This document shows positions 54,131-63,167 of a stretch of DNA of 64,000 nucleotides, one piece after another; the stretch's first letter is position 1; each line of letters opens with the position of its first letter. Both the position numbers and the translations under genes were made by a program. Under the pieces are notes generated by a model. The model searched no databases. It worked only from the letters and a program-made list of their open reading frames with translations, and was not told where the DNA came from. Origin of the DNA: Akkermansiaceae bacterium (GTDB taxonomy: Bacteria > Verrucomicrobiota > Verrucomicrobiia > Verrucomicrobiales > DEV007); the NCBI GenBank assembly GCA_024233005.1, contig JACKQE010000012.1, positions 117,985-181,984 on the forward strand, read 5' to 3'.

Positions 54131-56182
54131 TCAATAGTAATTGCGCAAGCCTGCGGTGGCGACCCAGAGGGAACCATCGTTGTTGACCCCTGTCACACCA
54201 TCGGAATAATAAGAGCCTTCCATCACAAGATCCCACTCCTTGGTCAGATTGACTTCGACTCCGATGCTGCCGTGGTATTGGAATTGGTTGTCAGACAAAT
54301 CCCGGGCGACTCCGGCTTCGGCAAAGACGACGACACGGTCAGAAAGCCGCACCTCGGTCCCCAGAACGATGCCCTGCGGCGCGTATTCCGGTTCCACCAA
54401 GGTGTCTCCGAATTTCCGGCCTTCTTTGGCATCACCTCGGAAACGGAGTTGGCGCACTTCGGAATCGGCCAAGGTGTCCGAATTGAAGCGACGGTATTCA
54501 CCCCGGAAAGCGGCCGTGAAACGCACGGTGCCTTCCCGGTTCTGGTACATCTCCCGCTCGATGTTGATCTCGGCGTTGAACCCATCCCCCAATTCCACCC
54601 CTTGGGCGGAAACTCTGCGCAGGGAGGCATTGGCGGTGAAACTGATTTTGGGGGCGAGAGGCGCCATGACCCCGACGAATGCCCGGTCCTCAAGACCTTC
54701 CAATGCCACAAGCTGCAGGGAATCAATGGCCGGAGCGTTCATTTCGAGCCCCGCAAGGAAACCGAGCTGACTTGGATGCACCTGCTCGCGACCCACCTCG
54801 ATCCCCCAATGCAACCCGTTGTAGTTGCCGCCGCCCGCCCAGGCCTCGCTATAGAACAGGTTTTCCCAACGGTAGGTGCCTTCGGCCACAGCCCCCCAAT
54901 TGGTGCCATCCGACGGGATGATGTCCCGGTCACCGGTCAAAGAAACATCGTGCATCCAGCCCCGGACGCCCACTTCGATCCGGTCACTTTGCTGGGTGAT
55001 GCCTTCCCAGGCGAAAAAGCCGGCTTTTCCCTCGGTTTCTTGCAACACCTCGGCGTCAACGGTGATGCGGTTGGAACGCAGTCGCTCAATGTAGCGGGCT
55101 TGCCGTCGGGCTCCAGCCTGGTCATAGGGCTTTTCCGTGGGGTCGGCGGCCACACGCTCAAAAGCCGCCTTCGCTTCGCTGAGCCTTCCCGTGGCCTGGA
55201 GACATTCCGCGAGCGCATCCCAACCGGGAAACTGGCTACCCCGGAACGCCGTGTCGCGCATGTTCTCAAGAATCGGCAAAGCCTCGGTGAACCGGTTGTT
55301 GGCGGTGAGAGCCTGGGCATGGAAAACCTTTGTCTCCGGATCATTCGGATACCGGCCCAGCAATTCGATGGCCTGCGCCATGGCGGTTTTGTATTGCCGG
55401 GCCTCCAGCAGGGCATAACCGGCCTTGACGGCATCCAAGCGCGCGATTTCAAGAAGCTGAGCCTTGGCTTCGGCCCGCAGTGCGTCAGGGTATTTGGGAT
55501 CCTCCGTGACCCGCATGTAGCCCGCCCGGGCATCGTCCATTCGGCCGGCATCCGCGTAAGCATCAGCCAGATCTTTCTCGAAGGGGAAGAAGTTGCCTTT
55601 GAACTTCGAGGACCGGAGAGATTCCATGTAGGTGATGGCCTCGGACGTTTTTTTCGCCACCATCATTTTGTCGATCTTGTCCTCGATTTGCTCCAGCGGG
55701 GAGGGAATGTAAGGTCCGGAATCTCCTTCGCCCGCTTTCTCCTTTCTCAAGGTTTCTGACAGAGCCGGATCCCGACGGTTGATTTCCTCCTGCAGGGCCG
55801 ACACCATGGTTTGGTTGTTAAGCCGTAAATAGATGCGCCAAAGATCAACCAGATAGGTGGAATCGTAGTCCGCCAATTTTTTAAGAATTTCCTCGTCCGA
55901 AGGCACCCCGGTGTCCTTGGGAGTGGATGCCGCCGTTGGCTCGGTCACAGACGCCAAGGTTGGCTCGGCCGAAGCGGCAACGGTTGGCTCAGTCACAGAC
56001 CCCACCGTTGGCTCAGCCGAAGAAACCACGGTGACCGTTTCCGGATTGGAATCAACCGGGGACACGGCCGGCACCAACGGATCAAATCTCCCGGTGATGG
56101 GACTCGAAATTTGACTCCTCAAGGGAGATGCCATGCTCCAAAAACAGACCAAAAGCAAGACAGTTGAAGGGAGCAATCTCAT
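54131..56182 (-). CDS. TPR/beta-barrel outer-membrane exporter, PelB-like
   Basis: A 683-residue protein. A signal peptide (about residues 1-24) precedes a short Ser/Glu/Pro/Thr repeat (55-86). Helical TPR-like hairpins follow (about 160-390, AIELLGRYPNDPETKVFHAQALTANNRF), then a C-terminal beta-barrel (about 400-683) ending in the aromatic LRNYY. PelB of Pseudomonas has the same order (TPRs then barrel) but is about 1190 residues. Its place as first gene before pelD, 81 bases away, supports a functional PelB analogue. A general exopolysaccharide exporter (BcsC-like) is the alternative. Confidence 0.7.
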   Translation of the reverse strand: MRLLPSTVLLLVCFWSMASPLRSQISSPITGRFDPLVPAVSPVDSNPETVTVVSSAEPTVGSVTEPTVAASAEPTLASVTEPTAASTPKDTGVPSDEEILKKLADYDSTYLVDLWRIYLRLNNQTMVSALQEEINRRDPALSETLRKEKAGEGDSGPYIPSPLEQIEDKIDKMMVAKKTSEAITYMESLRSSKFKGNFFPFEKDLADAYADAGRMDDARAGYMRVTEDPKYPDALRAEAKAQLLEIARLDAVKAGYALLEARQYKTAMAQAIELLGRYPNDPETKVFHAQALTANNRFTEALPILENMRDTAFRGSQFPGWDALAECLQATGRLSEAKAAFERVAADPTEKPYDQAGARRQARYIERLRSNRITVDAEVLQETEGKAGFFAWEGITQQSDRIEVGVRGWMHDVSLTGDRDIIPSDGTNWGAVAEGTYRWENLFYSEAWAGGGNYNGLHWGIEVGREQVHPSQLGFLAGLEMNAPAIDSLQLVALEGLEDRAFVGVMAPLAPKISFTANASLRRVSAQGVELGDGFNAEINIEREMYQNREGTVRFTAAFRGEYRRFNSDTLADSEVRQLRFRGDAKEGRKFGDTLVEPEYAPQGIVLGTEVRLSDRVVVFAEAGVARDLSDNQFQYHGSIGVEVNLTKEWDLVMEGSYYSDGVTGVNNDGSLWVATAGLRNYY
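55925..56020 (-). repeat. Two 16-codon tandem repeats (SxEPT unit) in the PelB-like gene
   Basis: The N-terminal linker of the barrel protein consists of two near-identical 16-residue units, each SAEPT-x-x-SVTEPT-x-x-x. The DNA repeats are diverged but visible. Such in-frame repeats can change copy number without breaking the frame. Confidence 0.7.
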
Positions 56183-56359
56183 GGGATTCGGCAGCAGTCC
56201 GCCCCATTGTAATCCCACTACCTAAAAAATCAATATTTATTGAATATTTTTATAACTTTACTATCTCCGTTGCCGGTATTTTAAAAATTCAAACGAACGT
56301 TGGCTCCAGCGGTGTTTTTTTTCTTGTCTGGAACTGATTTTTCTCTAGTCTCCAGCAGC
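56183..56359. promoter_or_regulatory. Divergent AT-rich promoter region, pel operon and CPLC gene
   Basis: A strongly AT-rich core (56222-56290) between the leftward pel-type operon and the rightward small CPLC gene. It must hold both promoters. Several TATA-like hexamers exist but no convincing spaced pair could be fixed. Confidence 0.4.
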
Positions 56360-56746
56360 TTGAAAATCTTCCTTCACAGCCTGCTGATGGCCTGCCTCCT
56401 CATTGCGGGGGGATCGCATTGGTCTGTTGTGCAGACGGTGGCCTGGGTCGGCATGTTTGTCCGGTTCAGCCAGGAGAGTTCTTTCTTGACGAGCTTTGAG
56501 CGGACGTTCAGTGGGGAGGAACCCTGCCCTCTCTGCCACTTGGTGGCGGAAAAAGGCACCGACAGCAATCCGGGTGAAACGACCTTGCCCCCCTCTTTAA
56601 AGGCACTGGAGCTCGATCTCCCTTGGGTTTTCCGACTCCCTTTGCCGGAGGTTCTTGGCAAAGCGCTGATCCCGACGCTGGATCCCGCCTCCTGGATCGT
56701 CCGGCCCCGATGTCCCCTCCGGCCACCGCCAAAGTCCGTCGTCTGA
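56360..56746 (+). CDS. Small exported/anchored protein with CPLC motif
   Basis: A protein of about 128 residues if it starts at the TTG giving MKIFLHSLLMACLL; an ATG ten codons later is the alternative. The N-terminal hydrophobic helix (about residues 4-40) with HWSVVQTVAWVGM is followed by a FERTFSGEEPCPLCHLV motif, then a Pro-rich tail. Short proteins of this shape, with a hydrophobic N-terminus and CPLC or CxxC, are common just upstream of metal-handling genes in PVC bacteria. The two cysteines could bind copper or zinc. No firm family. It is followed after 195 bases by the His/Met-rich barrel gene. Confidence 0.6.
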   Translation: MKIFLHSLLMACLLIAGGSHWSVVQTVAWVGMFVRFSQESSFLTSFERTFSGEEPCPLCHLVAEKGTDSNPGETTLPPSLKALELDLPWVFRLPLPEVLGKALIPTLDPASWIVRPRCPLRPPPKSVV

Positions 56747-56941
56747 CGTTCTTGAGTTCCTTGCGGAGCGCCATCGCGCCTTGCACTGGTTGCCAGTGGT
56801 CAGGGCTAGTGGCCTCCCCTTTTTCTTTGCCGTGGCACCCGTATGACGGGTGAAAACGAAAGCCCAGCCAAATCCGGCGCGCGTTCAGGCACCACGGCCG
56901 TTTCTTCGAGTTAATTCATCTTATTAAAAACACTCCTTTTT

Positions 56942-58075
56942 ATGCATCGCAAAATTCTCAGTTTTTCTATCATCAACGGGTTTCTCGCCCTCATGGCGAC
57001 GCCCCTGCTGGTCAAGGCCGGGCCGGAAGCCCCCGTTTCCGACAAGTCGGTCCTATTGGAGCCAGACCACCACTCCCGTCCCGACTCCCACGCTCCCCTC
57101 GGTGTGATGAATGACCACACCCACAAGGCGGGCGAAATCATGTTTGGGTACCGCTATGTCTTCAGTCACGACGAAGGCATCAAGGAAGGAAGCCAGTCCA
57201 TTCCCCGCAGCGAAGTGTTCCATCGTTACGCCAATGACGGATTCTACACCGCCGCGCCGGTCGAGATGGACATGCACATGCACATGCTGGAGTTCATGTA
57301 CGCCCCGGCCGACTGGGTGACGCTAATGGTCATGCCGATGTACATGGAAATGGATATGACGATGGAAAGCCGCGGAGGCCATGGCCATGGGGGCCACATG
57401 GAGGCCATGGGACACGATCACATGGCCATGGGACACGAAGACATGAAGTCCACTCTGATGAACCACGGCACCGCCGGCTGGAGTGACACTCTGGTCACCG
57501 CCATGTTCCCGGTCATCAATTCCGACACCTCCAAGGTGCATCTCGATCTGGGCCTGAGCATTCCGACCGGATCTGTGAACCAGAAAATGCACGGTGCCTT
57601 CACGCATTATATGATGCAGCTCGGCTCCGGCACCTGGGACATCAAACCCGGCCTCACTTACCAGGGCTTTGCGGGTGACATCAGTTGGGGCGCCCAAGCC
57701 ATGGGGACTTTCCGCCTCGAAGACGCCAACGACAGCGGCTACCGGCTGGGGGACGCGGTGGATGTCACCGGTTGGACCGCCTACCGTCTCTGTGACTGGG
57801 CGAGCGTGTCCGCCCGCCTCGCCTGGCACAATGAGGGCCAGATCGAAGGTCACTACAACGGTGCCCACAACCACAGTTCCCCCCCGGACCTGCAGCGCAA
57901 CTACGGGGGAGACCGCCTTGACGCGGGTCTGGGAATCAACTTCCTGATCCCGGAAGGCCCGCTCAAAGGCCATCGACTCGCCATCGAAGCGCTCACTCCG
58001 GTGTATCAGAACGTCAACGGGATCCAGCTTGAGCGGGATGTCACCCTCTACGCGGGCTGGCAATACTCATTCTGA
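56942..58075 (+). CDS. His/Met-rich outer-membrane beta-barrel protein, probably metal-linked
   Basis: A 377-residue protein with signal peptide (about residues 1-26). Amphipathic beta strands with a C-terminal aromatic end (WQYSF) indicate an outer-membrane barrel of the transporter/MetA-pathway type. Between about residues 103 and 170 it is packed with Met and His (MDMHMHM, MEMDMTME, GHGHGGHMEAMGHDHM), a composition used for copper, silver or zinc binding. A SGxxxG-like and PTG motif follows. Together with the CPLC gene it suggests a small metal export or sensing unit. The metal is not proven. Confidence 0.75.
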   Translation: MHRKILSFSIINGFLALMATPLLVKAGPEAPVSDKSVLLEPDHHSRPDSHAPLGVMNDHTHKAGEIMFGYRYVFSHDEGIKEGSQSIPRSEVFHRYANDGFYTAAPVEMDMHMHMLEFMYAPADWVTLMVMPMYMEMDMTMESRGGHGHGGHMEAMGHDHMAMGHEDMKSTLMNHGTAGWSDTLVTAMFPVINSDTSKVHLDLGLSIPTGSVNQKMHGAFTHYMMQLGSGTWDIKPGLTYQGFAGDISWGAQAMGTFRLEDANDSGYRLGDAVDVTGWTAYRLCDWASVSARLAWHNEGQIEGHYNGAHNHSSPPDLQRNYGGDRLDAGLGINFLIPEGPLKGHRLAIEALTPVYQNVNGIQLERDVTLYAGWQYSF

Positions 58076-58155
58076 TCCCGCTGATTCAAGCCTTCGGGAA
58101 GTCACCGCATCCTCGGTGAAACGACCGGCCCCCGCGTCGGCGTGACACCCCCAGC

Positions 58156-58207
58156 AAACCCGTCGTCTCCGAATTCCTCAAGAGCTCGGAGGCGGCGGGT
58201 TTTTCTT
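58156..58207 (+). terminator. Rho-independent terminator after the His/Met-rich barrel gene
   Basis: A 17-base stem (58156-58172 with 58186-58202), with two positions paired as G-U in RNA, and a 13-base loop, followed by TTTTCTTT. It is the strongest intrinsic terminator found in the window and ends the rightward transcript 80 bases after the stop codon. Confidence 0.85.
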
Positions 58208-58368
58208 TGGCAGACTCCGATGAACCTGCCGGGTCGCGTGCTCCGCGTTCATTCCTTGGGCAGGACCGCCTTTGCTTTGCGGTCGCCAATCGTGAAATGA
58301 CCGAGCAGGGAGCGGGTCATGGAAACACAGCCTCAGAAGCCGAAGCGTTCGGAGGGGAGATGGCTGAT

Positions 58369-60069
58369 TCACTGCATCCGTTTGAGCACCGCGGTGAGAA
58401 TGTTTGCCGTGGCGGAGTCCAAGGCCGGTTCGTGCGCGGTCGGAATCGTGCCACTGCCCTCGAAGAGGTGAGGCGTGAGGGCATAGATCGGAACGCAGGC
58501 CCGTTTGGAATCGGCGTCGATGGCGCCAACCGTGAGCGCTTGATGACCCGTGTCGAGAGTGATCAGAGGATTCAATGCGGGACTCTTGACCAGATCGAAG
58601 GTCCAGGGACAAAAGGGCTGCTGCCAGCCCGCACTGGTATGAGCAGAATGCGCGATTGCCAGCCCGGACAGGCCGCTGCCAACGACCTCCACGCGGGACC
58701 CGAGAAATATTTCATCACTGACCGGCAAGCGGTCTTTGGCGTCCTTGCGCTGCATCGCCTTGGTAAACGGGGCGAACGATGTCGGCGCGGGTGGGGAGTT
58801 TCCCATGATCCAGAGCACGCGACCGCCATGTGCGAGGTAGTCGGCGATGCGCTGGTCAAAGACATCCGCCTTGAGCGAATGGTAGCTGTGGAAGGACGTG
58901 GCGACGATGATCAGCCGCGGCACGCGCTTGGACGATGGCAAGCCGTCAGCGAGAATCTGCCGCACATCAAAGGTGGCAAACGATTGCCCGGCCTGCTGCA
59001 AGCTGCGGGCGATCGCCACGGATTGCACCCGGCTGGAAAAGCCGAGCATCGCGCCATTCATTGCCCAGGCAGGTTCCAGCACGACGCCCGTGGCGGGAGC
59101 CTGATCCGGCTGCAGGTCATGCAAGATCGGGGCGAACAGGGCCTCGTCCGCGAGGTGCCGAGCGCTCAGGAACTCTTCGACTTCCGCCGCGTGCGCGCTT
59201 TCGATTTCCGGCGTCAGTTCCAGGCGTGCTTCCGCGCTGGCGAACCGCGTCGCCACCTCCACGTCACGCAACGTCCGCACCACCGCCCAGGCCCCGAGTT
59301 CGCCGATGTTGCGCCACAGCAGATCCCGCGCCGCGGGGTCCTGACGGTCCACCCACCCTGCGGACCCTTCGAGAATGGCGACACCACGCGAGCTGCCATA
59401 CGCGGCGCCCGTCTGGCCATAAAGCATGACGTCGGCAAGCGCTTTGGACGCGTCTCGCCGATCATCGTGGAGGCGTTGTCTCTCGATCGCCGCATGGAAG
59501 GCCTCCGCACCTCCATCAGGATCGCGGGCAGATCCGGAGAGATCGAGGAGCGGCCTGAGTTTTGAAAAATCCGCGCCACCGGGCAGCCGCAACTTCCAGT
59601 CCGCCCAGCCATACGTCGCGGTGTGAACAAGGGGATCGTGATTGCAGGCCGCCATGTCAGCGATGACATGCGAAAGCGTGGCGATCCAATGCGCGGTGTG
59701 TCCGGGATGCTTCTCCCGCATGGCATCGACGAGCATGATGAAACACATCGCCGCGCCGCGTTCGGAATGCAGGTCGTAGCGAACCTTGAGCCGGGCTTCG
59801 GTCAACCGGGCCAGCGCCGCGTCACCGATGTCTTTGGCCAAAAACGGCTCGAAGCTGTCCGGGTAGTGACTGGCATGCTGCACGGCTTCCTTCACGATCT
59901 CCGGGGTCAAGGTGCCACGCAGTTCTGGGGGCAGTCGCTCGATGATGGCGCGCATCACATCATCATGGCCGGAGCCCCAGGAGAAAGCGCGGTCAGGCAG
60001 AGCCAGCCCTGCGATCACGATGATGCCGGCGATGACGCTGGCACAAGGAATACGTCTCAAGGGGCTCAT
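58369..60069 (-). CDS. Zn-dependent phospholipase C-like / GATase1-like fusion, secreted
   Basis: A 566-residue protein with signal peptide (about residues 1-29). The mature N-terminus WGSGHDDVM (Trp31, His35) and a helix with HWIATLSHVIADMAACNHDP hold the metal-ligand pattern of Zn-dependent phospholipase C/S1-P1 nuclease folds, in which the N-terminal Trp itself is a ligand. From about residue 340 to 460 an alpha/beta region (LIIVATSFHSYHS, FDQRIADYLAHGGRVLWIMGNS) resembles a class I glutamine amidotransferase-like domain, as in ThuA or beta-galactosidase trimerisation domains. The fusion is unusual. Substrate unknown. Confidence 0.6.
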   Translation of the reverse strand: MSPLRRIPCASVIAGIIVIAGLALPDRAFSWGSGHDDVMRAIIERLPPELRGTLTPEIVKEAVQHASHYPDSFEPFLAKDIGDAALARLTEARLKVRYDLHSERGAAMCFIMLVDAMREKHPGHTAHWIATLSHVIADMAACNHDPLVHTATYGWADWKLRLPGGADFSKLRPLLDLSGSARDPDGGAEAFHAAIERQRLHDDRRDASKALADVMLYGQTGAAYGSSRGVAILEGSAGWVDRQDPAARDLLWRNIGELGAWAVVRTLRDVEVATRFASAEARLELTPEIESAHAAEVEEFLSARHLADEALFAPILHDLQPDQAPATGVVLEPAWAMNGAMLGFSSRVQSVAIARSLQQAGQSFATFDVRQILADGLPSSKRVPRLIIVATSFHSYHSLKADVFDQRIADYLAHGGRVLWIMGNSPPAPTSFAPFTKAMQRKDAKDRLPVSDEIFLGSRVEVVGSGLSGLAIAHSAHTSAGWQQPFCPWTFDLVKSPALNPLITLDTGHQALTVGAIDADSKRACVPIYALTPHLFEGSGTIPTAHEPALDSATANILTAVLKRMQ

Positions 60070-60308
60070 GAAAGGTCGTGGTTTGAAATGCTCGAAATCT
60101 GCGTGGACAGCTACGGCCCGGAATTGGCATTTTCAACCAGTCAGCACCCGTTCAGGGAGAGGAAGTCCTCGCCGCTCCGGATTTCGCGGGGAGTTTGACC
60201 ACTGCTTCGGAGCCCAGGGGGGACCGCAGGACCCAACCCCAGAAGCGCGCAAACCCGTGCCTCGCCTCGCCAGAAATCCAGGCCTACACTGTCGCCGCTT
60301 TGACCGCG

Positions 60309-61091
60309 ATGCATTCATGCCCGATTCCATTGTGTCTCCTCGCTGCCGGTGTTCTCTGGGCACCGGGAGACCTGCCAGCGCAGACCAGTGACTCCACCAC
60401 CAGCGTCGCAATGGCGGCGGCGGGGGAGTCATCCATCCTGCCTGTCGGGATCACCGACGACAACTTTGCCGCGCTCCGGGAACGCTCGCCCTTTTTTCGC
60501 ACCCTGGACATCTCGGGGTCGCTCATTCTCACCGGCATCGCCCGGATCGAGGACGAGACCGTCGCCACCCTGCTCGATCTGGAGACCCACACGACCCACG
60601 TGGTGTCCAAGAGCGAGACCAATCAAGATGGCTGGCAGTTGATGGAAGTGAAAGGCGACTCGTCCGACCTGCAATCTCTGACCGCCAAAATCAAGGTCTC
60701 GGGCGGCGCCGGGATCGTCTCGATCCGATATGAAAAGTCTCCACCGCCCGTGAAGGTCATGAATGGCGTGCTGGTGTCCACCCGGATCGGCAATGGTACC
60801 GCCGGCGGAGGAACGAATCCCCATGGTGGCCCGGATCCCCGCGTTCTGACCCCGGATCAGCTGGCCGACGCTCAAAAGGCGGCCCGGGATGTTCGGGCCG
60901 GTTTCAAGGCCGACGGTTATGGCGACAATGAAGCCATCCCGCCAGAGGTCGTCTCAAAGGTGTCCCGGCTGTCCGTGCAACAGAGAGAAGACATCAACGT
61001 GAAGATGTACGAATACCGGAACCGGGGACTGGGGATGACGGAACGGAAAAAGATTTACAACAACCTGCTGGATCAGGAGCTCAAGCGGTAG
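60309..61091 (+). CDS. Secreted protein of unknown function
   Basis: A 260-residue protein with a signal peptide (about residues 1-24, ending LPAQ). The middle (RTLDISGSLILTGIARIEDETVATLLDLETHTTHVVS) is a small all-beta domain of alternating strands. A Gly/Pro linker (about 155-175) leads to a helical, charged C-terminus with two tandem helices. No family is recognised. It may bind a partner through the beta domain. The start is the first Met with a plausible signal. Confidence 0.6.
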   Translation: MHSCPIPLCLLAAGVLWAPGDLPAQTSDSTTSVAMAAAGESSILPVGITDDNFAALRERSPFFRTLDISGSLILTGIARIEDETVATLLDLETHTTHVVSKSETNQDGWQLMEVKGDSSDLQSLTAKIKVSGGAGIVSIRYEKSPPPVKVMNGVLVSTRIGNGTAGGGTNPHGGPDPRVLTPDQLADAQKAARDVRAGFKADGYGDNEAIPPEVVSKVSRLSVQQREDINVKMYEYRNRGLGMTERKKIYNNLLDQELKR

Positions 61092-61229
61092 GCTGAACGA
61101 AGGCGGGACCGACCCAGATCACTTGTTCCAGCCGCCGGCAACCCACTGTCGGGGAGCCCGCGACGGCCTCCATCCTCGCTCGGGCACCGGGGATCCGCTG
61201 AATCCAGTGCCATCAACCCGCCGCGCGTG

Positions 61230-62483
61230 TCAGGGGAAAGGAACGATTTCCCATCCGGCAGTTTTCAATTCCGTTGCCGCGCGCTCGCTGAGCTGCCCTT
61301 GCAAAATCAGCCGATGTTTGGCGGAGGTGAGATCCACCCGGTTGGCAAATCCAGCCACTTCCTCGCTCCAGATCACGTAGTCGACCGGAGCGGGCACTTC
61401 GATGGTGCCATCGGCAGTTTGGGCGACGGCCAAGCGGCCGTAGGCTCCGTAGGCGGTGAAAGGCTGGGTCTGACCGCGCTTTTCCAGCAGTCTGAGGACA
61501 TCCCGGAAGAAGTGCGCCCGCCACGGGGTGTCGCAGCTGATGATGACGTTGACGATTTCCTCCCGCCCGGGGCCGTTCAAGCGGGCCAGCGAACGCACCA
61601 TCTGGTGTCTCACGGAAATGGACACATTCGGGTTGGCGAACACCGCATCGATTTTTTGGGGTGACAAGCCCATGGCCTCGAGCGCTTTCCGATCCTGGTA
61701 CTTCAGTTCGGAAGGGGTCAGATCATAAATGTCCTCGGGCAGGCCCACCACTTCCGTTGCGGTGAGGGCCACGGAAGCGCCGGTCGATACCACTGCCGCG
61801 CCGATCCGCAGGGGCAGGCCACCCGCAAAGAAGGCCCAGGTCACCTTTTCCATTTCCTCCTGGAGACGCGGATTGTCGGAATAAGGATCGACGCCCAATT
61901 GACGGGCACATTCCAGCTTGGCCTTGTCAAATCCGGCGACGCTTTTGAAGGCCTCGCCGATCTCTTTGCCCTCGCCATCCGGGCTGGACTGCCTTCCCTC
62001 GGCGGACTTGCGGGCGGCGTTGTCGAGGGAAATCCCCAGTTTGTTGAAAAAGTGACCCACTGTGTGCGGCACCTGTTTCACCGATTTTCCCGGATGACGG
62101 ACGATGTTCTTCACCGCATCGATGGGAGCCTCGACCGATTTTCTGAGCCCCTCCGCGAAGAGGTCGCCCTTGCTGACCGCGACCAGCGAAGCAATCGCCT
62201 GAATTTCCCCCACGCACCGACGCAGGTCGCGAATGCCGACGCATTCATAGGTGCCGAAATCTGAATCGATGGTGAAATGAACCAGATAGCCATCCCCGTA
62301 GGCCGACTCCCGGACCCGATGGTAGGGACCGGCCAGCAGCGAAGGGTCCAACACCTCGGAGGCCTGAAACAGAGGCGCCATTTCGTAGGCCGGGGGACTA
62401 CCCGGAGCAGGGACGGGGGTCTGCGCGCGTGCGGGGAGGCAGGCCAACGAGACCAGGATCGGGAGGCTGGATCGGAGGTTCAT
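61230..62483 (-). CDS. Secreted protein of unknown function
   Basis: A 417-residue protein with signal peptide (about residues 1-23). After a Pro-rich stretch, a region with DSDFGTYECVGIRDLRRCVGEIQAIASL is followed by helical segments, a hydrophobic pair (about 215-250, FFAGGLPLRIGAAVVSTGASVAL) and a conserved-looking C-terminal alpha/beta part (FFRDVLRLLEKRG, VPAPVDYVIWSEEVAGFANRVDL). I do not recognise the family. The start at MNLRSSLP is chosen for the signal peptide. It converges on the preceding unknown gene. Confidence 0.6.
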   Translation of the reverse strand: MNLRSSLPILVSLACLPARAQTPVPAPGSPPAYEMAPLFQASEVLDPSLLAGPYHRVRESAYGDGYLVHFTIDSDFGTYECVGIRDLRRCVGEIQAIASLVAVSKGDLFAEGLRKSVEAPIDAVKNIVRHPGKSVKQVPHTVGHFFNKLGISLDNAARKSAEGRQSSPDGEGKEIGEAFKSVAGFDKAKLECARQLGVDPYSDNPRLQEEMEKVTWAFFAGGLPLRIGAAVVSTGASVALTATEVVGLPEDIYDLTPSELKYQDRKALEAMGLSPQKIDAVFANPNVSISVRHQMVRSLARLNGPGREEIVNVIISCDTPWRAHFFRDVLRLLEKRGQTQPFTAYGAYGRLAVAQTADGTIEVPAPVDYVIWSEEVAGFANRVDLTSAKHRLILQGQLSERAATELKTAGWEIVPFP

Positions 62484-63167
62484 CCTAGGTAGAAAACTGG
62501 AAGGAGAGGAGTGTACTGCAAAATGGCTTGCCCGGGGTTGAGCTTGCTGGGTGGACCACTCTGCCGTGACCATGAGGCATACCGGAGTTGCATTGCTGAT
62601 CGGGAGGGAACAATTTCGGGGGGCAAAGATAAGAAGGTGCCGGGTTCCCATTCATAGTAAAGTGATTTAGCGAAATCCCGCAAAAACCGCAGGGAGGAGT
62701 CGAATTTCCTTAGCTCCTCTTTGGTTACCGGAGTCCCGGGATTGACACGGATCGGTCCAAGGTGGGACTAGCCGGGTATCCAGGGCCAACTTGGTGGGGC
62801 GTTGAACTTCAACCCCGCCTTTTTCGCGCCTAGCTTTTGCGCTTCCGTTTGGACATTGACCTGGCACTGACAGGGCATTCGTCCGGCAGTTTCGGCTGTG
62901 GCACGCATCGCCCTGGGTTGGATGGGGCCAATGAACTATTCGACGACTTCCGCCTCTGTCAGGCATGCTAGCCACTTCAGGGCCGTTTCCGTCCCGTCCG
63001 CATCCCCGACATTTGTCTCGTAGGACGAGTAAAAGGCACGCCCCTCCCTCGCCACGAAAGGAGTGAATTGGCAACGCTATGACTACCATTCACACCACCG
63101 TGAATCACACTCGCATCTGTTTGGGATCTGTGCATAATGATGAACCTGCAAAGGCTCTGCAACCATC
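62484..63167. other. 684-base intergenic stretch, no gene seen
   Basis: Open frames here have no recognisable protein features. No RNA gene, repeat array or clear terminator was identified. It lies just before the SEFIR gene and may be the boundary of an accessory region; base composition is slightly lower in GC than in the flanking genes. Confidence 0.45.

Noticed and set aside
62667..63089. 140-codon frame on the minus strand
   Set aside because: No domain, no ribosome binding site and low-complexity content; treated as non-coding.
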